DNA of 64,000 nucleotides. Origin: Pseudomonadales bacterium (GTDB lineage: Bacteria > Pseudomonadota > Gammaproteobacteria > Pseudomonadales > Pseudohongiellaceae). Of this stretch, positions 47,338 to 55,602 are shown one piece after another. A program made the position numbers and the translations under genes. The notes beneath the pieces are model-generated. The model was not told the origin of the DNA, did no database searches, and saw nothing but the letters and a program-made list of their open reading frames with translations. The stretch lies in assembly GCA_022827425.1 (NCBI GenBank), contig JAJDSZ010000129.1:27084-91083 (forward strand). The letters run 5' to 3'. The stretch's first letter is position 1, and every line of letters begins with the position of its first letter.

Positions 47338-48594
47338 TCAGGCCAGCATCCCCGCCACCGCCCCGGTCATGCATGTGGCCAGGGTGCCGGATACCAGCGT
47401 TTTCATGGCGAGTCCGACGATTTCTTCGGCGCGTTCGGGGCACATGCCGCTGAGCCCGCCAATCATGATGCCAAGGCTGCCGAAATTGGCGAAACCGCAA
47501 AGCGCGTAAGTGAGAATGACGGTCGAACGCTCGCCGAGAGCGCCGGCAGGCAGTTCCGCAAGCGCGAGATAAGCCAGAAATTCGTTCAAAACGGTTTTGG
47601 TCCCCATGAGACTCCCCGCCAGGGGCGCTTCGCTCCAGGGAATCCCCATCAGCCAGACCAGCGGAGCGAACAGCCAGCCGAACACGGCTTGCAGGCTGAT
47701 GTCCTGACCGCCGACCGCGGGCAACAACGCAAGCAGGCTGTTGATCAGGGCTACCAGCGCGACCAGCACGATCAGCATGGCCGCCACGTTGAGCATCAGC
47801 CTCAGGCCATCGCCGGTGCCCTTGGTAATCGCATCCATGACGCTCTGATAGCTGCTGCGCATTTCGACTTCATCGGCATTGCTCGTCGCTGACTCCGGCA
47901 CCATGATCGCCGCCAGCATGATGGCCGCCGGTGCGCTGATTACCGAAGCGGTGAGCACATGACCGAGGGCGTTGTCGAGCACATCCTGCAAGACCACGGA
48001 ATACAGCACCAGTACGCTGCCGGCAACGGTCGCCATGCCACAGGTCATGACGATGAACAACTCGCTGCGGGTCAGCGACCGCAGGCAAGGGCGGATCAGC
48101 GCAGGCGATTCCACCATACCCATAAAGATGTTGGCGGCGGCCGACACGCCGACCGCGCCGCCGACGCCAAGACTGCGCCGCAATATGAAGGAAAAGCCGC
48201 GCACCAGCGCCGGCAGGATGCGCAAATGCCAGAGCACGGCGGAAAATGCCGTAACGAACAGAATCAGCGGCAAGACGCGAAAGGCCAATATGACCGTGGC
48301 GTTTGCGTCGCTCAACTCGAAAGGATAGGCGACGTTGGCCGGGTCGCCGCCAAGATAGCCGAAAACCAGCGAAGTGCCGGATTCTACTGCCGCGGTAATC
48401 GCCTGAACGACCCGATTGATTGCCTGCAACACCACCTGCAGGGCTTCGAAGCGAAAAGCCAGCAGCGCGAACGCGAATTGCAGGCCGAGGCCGCCGGCGA
48501 CAAGGCGCCAATTCGGCAGCCGGCGCTGTTCACTGAGGACAATGGCGATGCCGATGAACGCGAAAATTCCCAGCGTCGCCTGAAAATAGGTCAA
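47338..48594 (-). CDS. concentrative nucleoside transporter (NupC/CNT family)
   Basis: 418 residues with many hydrophobic helices. GVSAAANIFMGMVESPALIR, LTRSELFIVMTCGMATVAGS, SLMGTKTVLNEFLAYLAL and LTYALCGFANFGSLGIMIGG are the signature CNT sequences, including the nucleoside-binding Glu/Asn residues. The only sensible start is TTG at 48594, 5 bp after the small upstream gene stop; the open frame continues higher but is not conserved. Convergent with the M28 peptidase (3 bp gap). Confidence 0.88.
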   Translation of the reverse strand: MTYFQATLGIFAFIGIAIVLSEQRRLPNWRLVAGGLGLQFAFALLAFRFEALQVVLQAINRVVQAITAAVESGTSLVFGYLGGDPANVAYPFELSDANATVILAFRVLPLILFVTAFSAVLWHLRILPALVRGFSFILRRSLGVGGAVGVSAAANIFMGMVESPALIRPCLRSLTRSELFIVMTCGMATVAGSVLVLYSVVLQDVLDNALGHVLTASVISAPAAIMLAAIMVPESATSNADEVEMRSSYQSVMDAITKGTGDGLRLMLNVAAMLIVLVALVALINSLLALLPAVGGQDISLQAVFGWLFAPLVWLMGIPWSEAPLAGSLMGTKTVLNEFLAYLALAELPAGALGERSTVILTYALCGFANFGSLGIMIGGLSGMCPERAEEIVGLAMKTLVSGTLATCMTGAVAGMLA

Positions 48595-48599
48595 AACGT

Positions 48600-48839
48600 T
48601 TAAGGCCGCAGCCGGGGCACGAATTTGGTCATGCCCTGAATCGGGCCTACTTCGCCCGGCGTGCCCAGCGTCATCAGCAATTCGCCTTCGGGGCTGAATT
48701 TGAGTACTGCGCTGCCATGGTTGGCGGCGCCGGGGCGGGGCGGCTGGGCAAGGGCTGCCGCGGAGACCAGCGATGCGATCATGGCCGCGGCCGCGCACAC
48801 GATTCCGGCGACGCGGCCGGTCGAATGAGTCTTGTTCAT
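48600..48839 (-). pseudogene. truncated secreted NHL/beta-propeller protein
   Basis: 79 residues: an N-terminal signal peptide (GIVCAAAAMIASLVSAAALA), then SAVLKFSPEGELLMTLGTPG, one blade of an NHL-type propeller like those in peptidyl-hydroxyglycine lyase-like proteins. The rest of such a protein (about 300 residues) is missing, so this looks like an internal deletion. It could still be translated and couple into the transporter gene just downstream. Confidence 0.5.
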
Positions 48840-49283
48840 CGTTTACCTCTGGAAAACTGAAGTTTGGTGACAACGGATTTCTTGAGCGCCACAAAAATGG
48901 ACCGTGGCTTGCGCATTGTCAAGATCAACCGGGGCGCGTGAAAATTCAATGGCTTCGATCCGTCGCCGTCGCCCGCTGCGGCGAAAACCACAGAATGCAC
49001 AAGGCAACCAACGGTGCCGGCGCCGAGGCCTGCGCGGCGTTTCTCGCGGCGCTTGATCGCCTGCGAACAGCGCGTTGAACTCACCGGGCTGGTAAACACC
49101 GACCTTTCCACTCTCAACCGTACGGGCCTTATCACCGAAATCATCTCGTCGCGGGCACGGATTTTGGCACCTTCCATCGGCGTTCTGTGCCCTGTCGTCG
49201 ATAAATAGCCTCCGACCCCCCGATTGAGTCCCATTGCCCACCCCTTTAACATGCCCAAACTTCACATCCGACAGGAAACCGTC
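48840..49283. other. gene-free stretch
   Basis: 444 bp between the NHL fragment and the PurD-like gene. I see no convincing gene or terminator. The 21 bp at 48951-48971 (GGCTTCGATCCGTCGCCGTC G) match 29812-29832 at 20 positions, which may be a small shared repeat. Confidence 0.4.
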
Positions 49284-50654
49284 ATGACATCATCCCAACA
49301 AGACCACTTTCTCCTGGTCGGCGCCGGCGGTCGCGAGGCTTCCTTCGCCCTCAAGCTAGCCGAAGACTCGCGGGTATCCGCCTTCGTCTCGCACAACAAC
49401 CCCACGATTCTCAAATGCGTCACGACAACCGGCGGGAAAACCCACCTTGGCGATGTCTGCGACCCGGATGCCGTCACCGAGTTCGCCCTGCTCTCAAAAG
49501 CCAAATACGCTTTCGTCAGCGCCGACGAGCCGCTCGCCCACGGCATCGTCGACAACCTCACCGATGCAGGTATCCGGACCATAGGCGCCACCCGTGCGGC
49601 CTCGCGCATCGAGTGGGACAAAATCCACGCCATGCTTCTAATGCAATCCGTCTCACCGGAATGCACGCCCCGTTACGAAATCGTCAAAACTCCCGATGAC
49701 ATAACTCCCGCCCTCGATACCTTCCAAGAACTGGGTCTTGACGTCGTCGTGAAGCCTCAGGGCCTTACCGGCGGAAAAGGCGTAAAGGTCATGCCCGAAC
49801 ATCTCTCCGATTACCAGGCCTGCGCAGACTACACCGCTGAACTCCTCTCCTCTCGCCCGGGTGAAAAAGTGCTCCTCGTCGAAAAACTGATCGGTATCGA
49901 ATTCACAATCATGGGCATAACCGACGGCGACAACCTGGTGATGTCTCCGGCAAGCTACGACTACCCCTTCCGCTACGAGAACGACACAGGACCGGGGACC
50001 GGAGGCATGGGATGCTTCACCGCCGCCGAAAAGAAACTCCCCTTTCTCACTGACAACGACATACAACAGTGCCGCAAAATCATGCACGCCATCATCCACC
50101 GCCTGGCCGAATCCGGAATACCCTTCTCCGGCGTCCTCAACGGCGGGTTCTTCAAAACTGCCAAAGGCATCCGTTTCATGGAATTCAACAGCCGATTTGG
50201 CGATCCGGAGGGCCTCAATATCCTTACGATACTCCAACAACCATTTTCCGGCATCCTCCGGGCCATCTGGTCACGCACGCTCACCGATATCGACTTCATT
50301 CCCGAAGCCAGTGTAATCAAATACCTGGTGGCTCCTGAATACCCCTACAAAAGTCCTTCGGCAACCAGGTTCAACCTCGATATCACCGGCCTCCGATCCC
50401 TGGACCTCAACCTCTTTTTCGGCGCCTGCGAACAGATCGACTCCCACACTTTTCAAACCCTGGGCTCCTCTCGCGTACTTGCGATCGGCGCGACAGCATC
50501 CGACATCGCCGAAGCATCCGAACGCATCAACCAGGGCATTGATCAATTCGTTAGGGGGCAACTCGAGTACCGCAGAGATATCGGATCCCGGGAAAATGTC
50601 GATCGACTCATATCCATCGCCCTCCCTTGGAATACCAATCCAGAAAACACCTGA
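49284..50654 (+). CDS. purD: divergent phosphoribosylamine-glycine ligase (PurD-like ATP-grasp)
   Basis: 456 residues. FLLVGAGGREASFALKLAED is the GARS N-terminal domain; VVKPQGLTGGKGVKVMPEHL is the ATP-grasp loop; GPGTGGMGCFTA and MEFNSRFGDPEGLNIL are the metal and substrate sites. All key motifs are present, but the spacing and many conserved positions differ from ordinary proteobacterial PurD, and purH is not beside it. It may be a transferred second ligase or act on another amine. ATG 49284 after ACAGGAAA is chosen over an in-frame ATG 60 bp upstream. Confidence 0.75.
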   Translation: MTSSQQDHFLLVGAGGREASFALKLAEDSRVSAFVSHNNPTILKCVTTTGGKTHLGDVCDPDAVTEFALLSKAKYAFVSADEPLAHGIVDNLTDAGIRTIGATRAASRIEWDKIHAMLLMQSVSPECTPRYEIVKTPDDITPALDTFQELGLDVVVKPQGLTGGKGVKVMPEHLSDYQACADYTAELLSSRPGEKVLLVEKLIGIEFTIMGITDGDNLVMSPASYDYPFRYENDTGPGTGGMGCFTAAEKKLPFLTDNDIQQCRKIMHAIIHRLAESGIPFSGVLNGGFFKTAKGIRFMEFNSRFGDPEGLNILTILQQPFSGILRAIWSRTLTDIDFIPEASVIKYLVAPEYPYKSPSATRFNLDITGLRSLDLNLFFGACEQIDSHTFQTLGSSRVLAIGATASDIAEASERINQGIDQFVRGQLEYRRDIGSRENVDRLISIALPWNTNPENT

Positions 50655-50693
50655 TGCATACTGGCTTCACCAGCGCCGATATTCCGTCGGCGC

Positions 50694-50737
50694 ATCCCCA
50701 AAGCGGCCTTTGTCCGGCCCTTTGGGGCCGTCAGACT
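50694..50737 (+). terminator. hairpin after the PurD-like gene
   Basis: CCCCAAAG pairs with CTTTGGGG, with a second inner CGGCC/GGCCG pairing possible, about 40 bp after the stop. No long T-run. Confidence 0.5.
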
Positions 50738-50765
50738 GCTTCCTGTCCTTATACAGGAGAATGAA

Positions 50766-51167
50766 ATGAATGATACGTCTGGCAAGACCACGAACGTCCA
50801 TGCCGTCAGCAATGGCCAACTGCTTGGCGTTCTCACGGTGTTCATCGCACTCGCGGGATTTGGGGTTTGGACCGTCGATTCGAAATTCGATGCCCTGGAC
50901 TCCCGATTCGATGCCATGGATATCCAGTTTGAGGCCACCAACACCAGAATCGACGACGTCAATTCACGCATTGACAGCCTCAATTCACGCATTGACAGCC
51001 TCGAAACCAGATTTGAAGGTCTGCAAAACAGATTCCAGGGTCTTCAATCCACAGTACACGAGCTCTCGATCAGGGTCGCCCGCATGGAAGGCACTTTGGG
51101 CATCATAGTCGATGAGATCGTTGAACAACCCGCTGCCACCACCGACAACGGTGTCGCCCAGCAATAG
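50766..51167 (+). CDS. small membrane protein with long coiled coil
   Basis: 133 residues. An N-terminal helix (about 19-37, LLGVLTVFIALAGFGVW) and then a periodic coiled coil of DSRFDAMD / NSRIDSLN type units to about residue 100. The units are seven residues long, and two are a tandem 21-bp DNA duplication (TCAATTCACGCATTGACAGC C twice, 50960-51001). Reminiscent of XhlA/phage-tail-associated or apoptosis-like coiled-coil proteins, but no assignment is safe. ATG behind CAGGAG. Its TAG stop is in frame with the next membrane reading frame. Confidence 0.65.
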   Translation: MNDTSGKTTNVHAVSNGQLLGVLTVFIALAGFGVWTVDSKFDALDSRFDAMDIQFEATNTRIDDVNSRIDSLNSRIDSLETRFEGLQNRFQGLQSTVHELSIRVARMEGTLGIIVDEIVEQPAATTDNGVAQQ

Positions 51168-51659
51168 TTCGACACGGCGGCGCTGCTGCTGTTGATCGGC
51201 TTTACGGATACGCCGCCGAATGCCGCCGGGGTGGCTCACGATACGGTCGCTGCAATGCAGGCCGGCGCCGCCGGCGCCATGCGGCTTGAGACTATTGGCG
51301 GCCTTGCCTTTACCTTCCAGAGTATGGTGCTGGTTTTCGCGATCCTGCTTTGCGTACTCAGCGGGAGCCCCGCAAAGCGCAGCCCGGCATTCCTGAGCTG
51401 GATGGCTGTGACGTACGCAGTCAACATACTGGTCTGGCAGCAAATGTATTTCGGTCACCAGGCTTTTCTGGAAATGGGCGAGACCGGCTGGTTACTGGGC
51501 TTCCCCGCGGCCACGGCCTGGCAGGTCTACCGCGTCTGGTTCGCCGGTGTCGTGCTGATCGCAGTTTATAGCGCCGGTTTCCGCCATTACGTTCTCAGCG
51601 AAGACGACGAGTTGCGCTTTGAGGAGTTGTTGCGCAAGTTCGGAGACTCATGGGACTAG
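51168..51659 (+). CDS. multi-pass membrane protein of unknown function, start unclear
   Basis: About 155-164 residues with three or four hydrophobic helices (TAALLLLIGF, FQSMVLVFAILLCVL, WMAVTYAVNILVW, VWFAGVVLIAVY) and a charged tail EDDELRFEELLRKFG. It has no good start: the first candidates are CTG/TTG at 51183-51192, and the frame is open back to the TAG that ends the coiled-coil gene. Either a small transporter-partner protein starting at TTG 51192, or a 5'-truncated gene. It lies upstream of a decayed symporter. Confidence 0.45.
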   Translation, partial: FDTAALLLLIGFTDTPPNAAGVAHDTVAAMQAGAAGAMRLETIGGLAFTFQSMVLVFAILLCVLSGSPAKRSPAFLSWMAVTYAVNILVWQQMYFGHQAFLEMGETGWLLGFPAATAWQVYRVWFAGVVLIAVYSAGFRHYVLSEDDELRFEELLRKFGDSWD

Positions 51660-51758
51660 GAGTCTGCGCCATAGGAATTCGCGAAAGCGAAAATTCGCTA
51701 TCGCCGCGCCCCCGGCCGATCGATTGAGGCGAATATTGGTGGATATGAAACGAAGAAG

Positions 51759-52412
51759 ATGATGAACAAGAATCTGGCCGACAATCGCAGCATCCTGCCG
51801 CTTTCCCTGCTCGGTTACATCGTCTCGGCGCTGCTGTGGATATCGATCGGCCTGGTCATGCGCGCGGTCGTGGTCGGCGGTGGGGCGGATCCGCTGGCGC
51901 AACCCGACGACGCAGCCTCGACATTTCTGGCGATGTTCGCCAGCCCGCTACTCGCCGGCATCGTTTTCGCCGCGCTGTTCGCGGCGATCATCCACGATAT
52001 TCCCCGCGCAGTGCGCGGCCGGCCGGTAGACAACGAATTGTTCTGGGCGCGCGTGATCACCGTGGTTCTGGCGGTGGTCGCAGCAGGCTTCGCGCTGTTC
52101 TCGTACTATCGCGACGCCACCCTGGTCGCCTTGCTGGGTGCGTTCGGCTGGAGCACTTTCGCTGCCTCGCTGTTCCCGGTACTCGCCATCGGCCTGAACT
52201 GGAAGCGCGCCACCGCCGCAGGCGCCGTAGCAGCCGTGGTGAGCGCCCTGGCAATCAATTTCACCGTCCAGCTCGCCGGCATCACCCTCCCCTGGGGAAT
52301 CTCCGGCGGCCTCGCCGCATTCGTCACTTCGCTACTGCTGTTCTTCGCGGTCTCCTACGCCACCCCGCCACCAAAACTGGCCCGGGACATCGACCGGATG
52401 ATGGATATTTGA
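51759..52412 (+). pseudogene. truncated sodium:solute symporter (SSF family) C-terminal half
   Basis: 217 residues. LLGYIVSALLWISIGLVMRA, LLAGIVFAALFAAI, then IHDIPRAVRGRPVDNELFWA, GAFGWSTFAASLFPVLAIGL and NWKRATAAGAVAA follow the last six helices of SSF transporters. The N-terminal half is absent, and the segment after FAALFAAI that normally carries the Na+-site STADS-type motif (about 15 residues) is missing, so the protein should not transport. The end, PPPKLARDIDRMMDI, looks complete. Confidence 0.55.
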
Positions 52413-52482
52413 CTGATTCCTGTTGTAATCGGGGCATGGGCCGATCAACATCTGTACGGGACAGCGATTCGACACGGCAGCA

Positions 52483-52512
52483 GAGGAGCCCGGGCGTCCC
52501 GTCGCTCCTCTG
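52483..52512 (+). terminator. hairpin before the low-GC island
   Basis: AGAGGAGC pairs with GCTCCTCT around a GC-rich 14-nt loop. It may end transcription ahead of the island genes. Confidence 0.4.
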
Positions 52513-52626
52513 AGACGGATCGAGCTATTTTCCGCCTTTTCTTGGCTAATCGGTGAACATGCGTATACCATTTGGTGGCACACCCAGATTTTTCGATAAT
52601 CTCGCGGATTGGAGCCGCAACAGGAT

Positions 52627-53790
52627 ATGACAGAGCCTGCCCTCGCAATTTCGATCTCAGACCTGCCCTCACGCCTTGAGGGCATAAAGGATGTCATTCG
52701 CTCCGAGTATCTGGAGGCGCACGGCTATCCTTGGATCGTTGCGTACTCGGGCGGCAAGGATTCTACATTGCTGCTCCAACTGGTCTGGGAGGTCATAGCG
52801 GACCTCCCGCTGAAGCAGCGAAGCCGCCAGATTCTGGTAGTTGGAAACGATACGCTGGTGGAATCACCCCTCGTAATCAATCATCTCCGAAATTCGTTGC
52901 AGCAAATCGATCTTGCGGGAATCCAGTCGGGCCTACCCATCTCAACCGAAGTTACGACGCCATGCATTGATCAGACTTTCTGGGTCAGCGTCATCGGGAG
53001 AGGTTACATACCGCCCACCAGGAATTTTCGCTGGTGTACCGACAGGATGAAGATTTCGCCGACGAACAAGCTGATCGTTCGGCTTACGCAGGAGTTCGGC
53101 GGTGCGATTTTGCTGATCGGCACGAGGCGAGCGGAGTCCGACAATCGCCGGCGTGCGATGAATAATCGAGGCGTTTCTGCCCAGAAATTGAATCCGCAAG
53201 GGTTGATCGAGGGCTGTCAGATGTTCGCGCCGCTGGCTGACTTGGAAGATAACGATGTGTGGATGACGCTCATGCAGCGGAGTCCGCCGTGGGGCGGCAC
53301 CCATCGGCGCTTGATTACCTTGTATCGCAATGCAGGAGGAGGAGAGTGTCCTTTAGTCGTCACGAAGGAGCAGGCGCCTTCCTGCGGTAGCACATCTCCA
53401 CGATTTGGCTGCTGGACCTGCACCGTTGTCCAGAAGGACCGAAGTCTTAAAGGGCTGATAGACTCCGGCCACGGTGAGACGGAAAGACTGGAAGCGCTGT
53501 TCGATTTCAGGGAGTGGCTGCTGGAACTTCGGGAAGACGAGAATAATCGATTACCTGTGCGACGTAATGGAAATGTCGAGCATCGTGAAAACGGGAGTCA
53601 AATCTTGGGACCATTCAAACTCGAGATTCGCAAACTAATTCTCAATAAGTTGCGGGAGCTAGAATCAGAGATAGGTGAACCATTGATTTTGCCTGCAGAA
53701 ATCGATTGTATCGAAGACGTGTGGTGGAGAGACCAAATCAAAGAAGATGCCCGTCAGGCATTGCATCGCAGTCTTGAAGCCGTTGTTTAA
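52627..53790 (+). CDS. dndC: DndC-like DNA phosphorothioation sulfurtransferase (PAPS-reductase fold)
   Basis: 387 residues. PP-loop SGGKDST at 41-47 for ATP, NFRWCTDRMKI (Cys137), and the cysteine set PSCGSTSPRFGCWTCTVV (Cys253, Cys262, Cys265, with Cys240 nearby) expected to bind a 4Fe-4S cluster as in DndC. DndC activates the DNA backbone and inserts sulfur with DndA, DndD and DndE; none of these is in the window. Shorter than the DndC proteins I know (about 500 residues). ATG 52627 is taken; a TTG 18 bp upstream is possible. AT-rich; first gene of the island. Confidence 0.78.
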   Translation: MTEPALAISISDLPSRLEGIKDVIRSEYLEAHGYPWIVAYSGGKDSTLLLQLVWEVIADLPLKQRSRQILVVGNDTLVESPLVINHLRNSLQQIDLAGIQSGLPISTEVTTPCIDQTFWVSVIGRGYIPPTRNFRWCTDRMKISPTNKLIVRLTQEFGGAILLIGTRRAESDNRRRAMNNRGVSAQKLNPQGLIEGCQMFAPLADLEDNDVWMTLMQRSPPWGGTHRRLITLYRNAGGGECPLVVTKEQAPSCGSTSPRFGCWTCTVVQKDRSLKGLIDSGHGETERLEALFDFREWLLELREDENNRLPVRRNGNVEHRENGSQILGPFKLEIRKLILNKLRELESEIGEPLILPAEIDCIEDVWWRDQIKEDARQALHRSLEAVV

Positions 53791-53793
53791 TTT

Positions 53794-55581
53794 TTGGATG
53801 ACAAGGATGATTCGTTGAGCGAGACAAAGATCACTTCCGAGGTTTGCCTCGTATCAGAAGTCTTGTGTTCGGGATGCTTTACCGTTCCTTGGCATCAGCG
53901 CTACTATGATTGGAAGGTAGAGCAGGTCGGTGAACTACTCACAGATCTGCACGACGCTGTGGAAGGCGATAAAGCATGCTATTTCGTTGGTTCGATAATG
54001 TTGGTTAGTTCGAGTTTGGCAACTTCCTTGAGGGTCAACGATGGACAGCAACGACTTATTACACTGTCTTTGTTGATCGCAGCCCTTTGTCGCCGTTTTG
54101 AAAAGATGCTGCCTCCAGATAATGCACGTGAGACACGCGGATTGCGTGCCTTGTTCGACGAGCCCGATTACCACATTTTAAAGCTATCTGAAGCCGCCAA
54201 GTACAAACCCAGAATTGAGCCGCCAAGGCGAAACAAGTCCACATATCAGCAGTTGATTCGAGGTCATGACATTGGAACCAATGGAGCTCTCACTTCTGCT
54301 TGGGAAGTCATCGATCTTTTTGTGGGAGCAATGGATCGACGAGCAATCGAGAGTTTTTCAGACTTTGTTATGCAAAAAGTTGAAGTATCGGTGCTCCAGG
54401 TGCCAAGTGATGTAGATGCGAATTCGGTATTCGAGTCTCTAAACGCACGTGGAAAACCTCTGGACGATGTCGACCTGATCCGTAATCGATTGTACTCGTA
54501 TTTCTCAGACCAAGAAGACCCCAATCGAAGGGAAACTATCCATGAAAGACTTGAGTCTCCGGCCGTAGTCTTGGGACCAAGCAATGTACAGGATTATTTT
54601 CGATGCTACCTACAGTGCAGGTATGGGTATCTTCAAAAGAACAGGTTTTATAGAGAGGTCAGACAAAAGATAGAGGGAGCTGCTGAGCAGGATGATCCGC
54701 CTAGCTATGTATACAATCTCATTGACGGTTTGGGTAAGAAAGAAAGCATGCAGTTGTTCCGAACACTAACGTCTTCTAGGCCAGATGTGGCATTGAACAT
54801 AAATCTTCCCAAAATCTCTGGCTACAGAGATATTACTGTATTGCTGAGTGAACTGAAGGATTATAAAGTAACTCAGCCCTTGGTTTTTTCTCTGTTGCAT
54901 CGATTTCTTGAAGAAAAGGACAAGGATATTAAACGCAAGGTTGGCTTAGTGGTTGCGCGTAGTCTAAAAAATCTTACTTCATTTGTGATGAGGACGACGT
55001 TTGTCGCTTCTAAGTTCGAGCCTTCTAAATTCGAGGCGGCGTTTTCGAATTTTGCTATGGATGTCTTCAGGGGAACTGACTTCCAATCGCTCGATATCTA
55101 TGAGGGACTTGCTGGAACGGATGAATATGAAGTGATTGATAACGTGAGATTTATACGTCGCATGACAGATATGGAGATACGCACCAATGCTAAAGCTCTA
55201 CGATTCTTGTTTGGCATAAACTCCAAGCATCAACTTGGTTCTGATGTTTTTAGGCGAGACCACTGTACCGTTGAACATGTATTGCCGCAATCCGATCAAC
55301 ATTGGTCTGATTGGAAGGCATTTTCGGAAGAACAAGCGAAAGAGTGCATCTATCGCACTGGCAACATGGTAATTTTGACAAAAAGGGAAAATCGCTCAAA
55401 CGAAGAATTTAATAAAAGTTTTCTAGCTAAAGCGGATTTTTACAAGGACAGTGCATTAAGTATGCCGAGATTAGTTGCCGAGAATCATGATGAATGGACG
55501 CCCGGGATTGTAGAGAAAAGATCCAAGGCACTTGCAAAGGAGGCGGCATCAGTCTGGCAATTTTCACCAAGCAAAGCGTAG
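53794..55581 (+). CDS. DUF262/DUF1524 protein (GmrSD-like nuclease/NTPase)
   Basis: 595 residues. The N-terminal DUF262 domain has FTVPWHQRYYDW and the catalytic VNDGQQRLITL (DGQQR at 83-87), a ParB-like NTP-using fold. The C-terminal DUF1524 domain has CTVEHVLPQ (His495), the HNH-type nuclease motif, and RTGNMVILTKRENRSN. GmrSD, BrxU and SspE share this plan and cut modified or unmodified phage DNA. The start is TTG at 53794, 3 bp after dndC (a TTG at 53815 is an alternative). Probably the effector nuclease of the island. Confidence 0.8.
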   Translation: MDDKDDSLSETKITSEVCLVSEVLCSGCFTVPWHQRYYDWKVEQVGELLTDLHDAVEGDKACYFVGSIMLVSSSLATSLRVNDGQQRLITLSLLIAALCRRFEKMLPPDNARETRGLRALFDEPDYHILKLSEAAKYKPRIEPPRRNKSTYQQLIRGHDIGTNGALTSAWEVIDLFVGAMDRRAIESFSDFVMQKVEVSVLQVPSDVDANSVFESLNARGKPLDDVDLIRNRLYSYFSDQEDPNRRETIHERLESPAVVLGPSNVQDYFRCYLQCRYGYLQKNRFYREVRQKIEGAAEQDDPPSYVYNLIDGLGKKESMQLFRTLTSSRPDVALNINLPKISGYRDITVLLSELKDYKVTQPLVFSLLHRFLEEKDKDIKRKVGLVVARSLKNLTSFVMRTTFVASKFEPSKFEAAFSNFAMDVFRGTDFQSLDIYEGLAGTDEYEVIDNVRFIRRMTDMEIRTNAKALRFLFGINSKHQLGSDVFRRDHCTVEHVLPQSDQHWSDWKAFSEEQAKECIYRTGNMVILTKRENRSNEEFNKSFLAKADFYKDSALSMPRLVAENHDEWTPGIVEKRSKALAKEAASVWQFSPSKA

Positions 55582-55602
55582 CTTCCTATAGAGCCCGGTC
55601 GG

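Noticed and set aside
49014-49208. Small plus-strand frame before the PurD-like gene
   Set aside because: No ribosome site, no motif and equally open on the other strand; not supported as a gene.
50960-51001. Tandem 21-bp repeat as a possible CRISPR or iteron
   Set aside because: Only two units, without spacers, and in frame within a coiled-coil gene; explained by heptad duplication.
52627-53790. Assimilatory PAPS reductase CysH
   Set aside because: The GCWTC-type cysteine cluster and WCTDRMKI motif fit DndC better, and no sulfate-assimilation genes are nearby.
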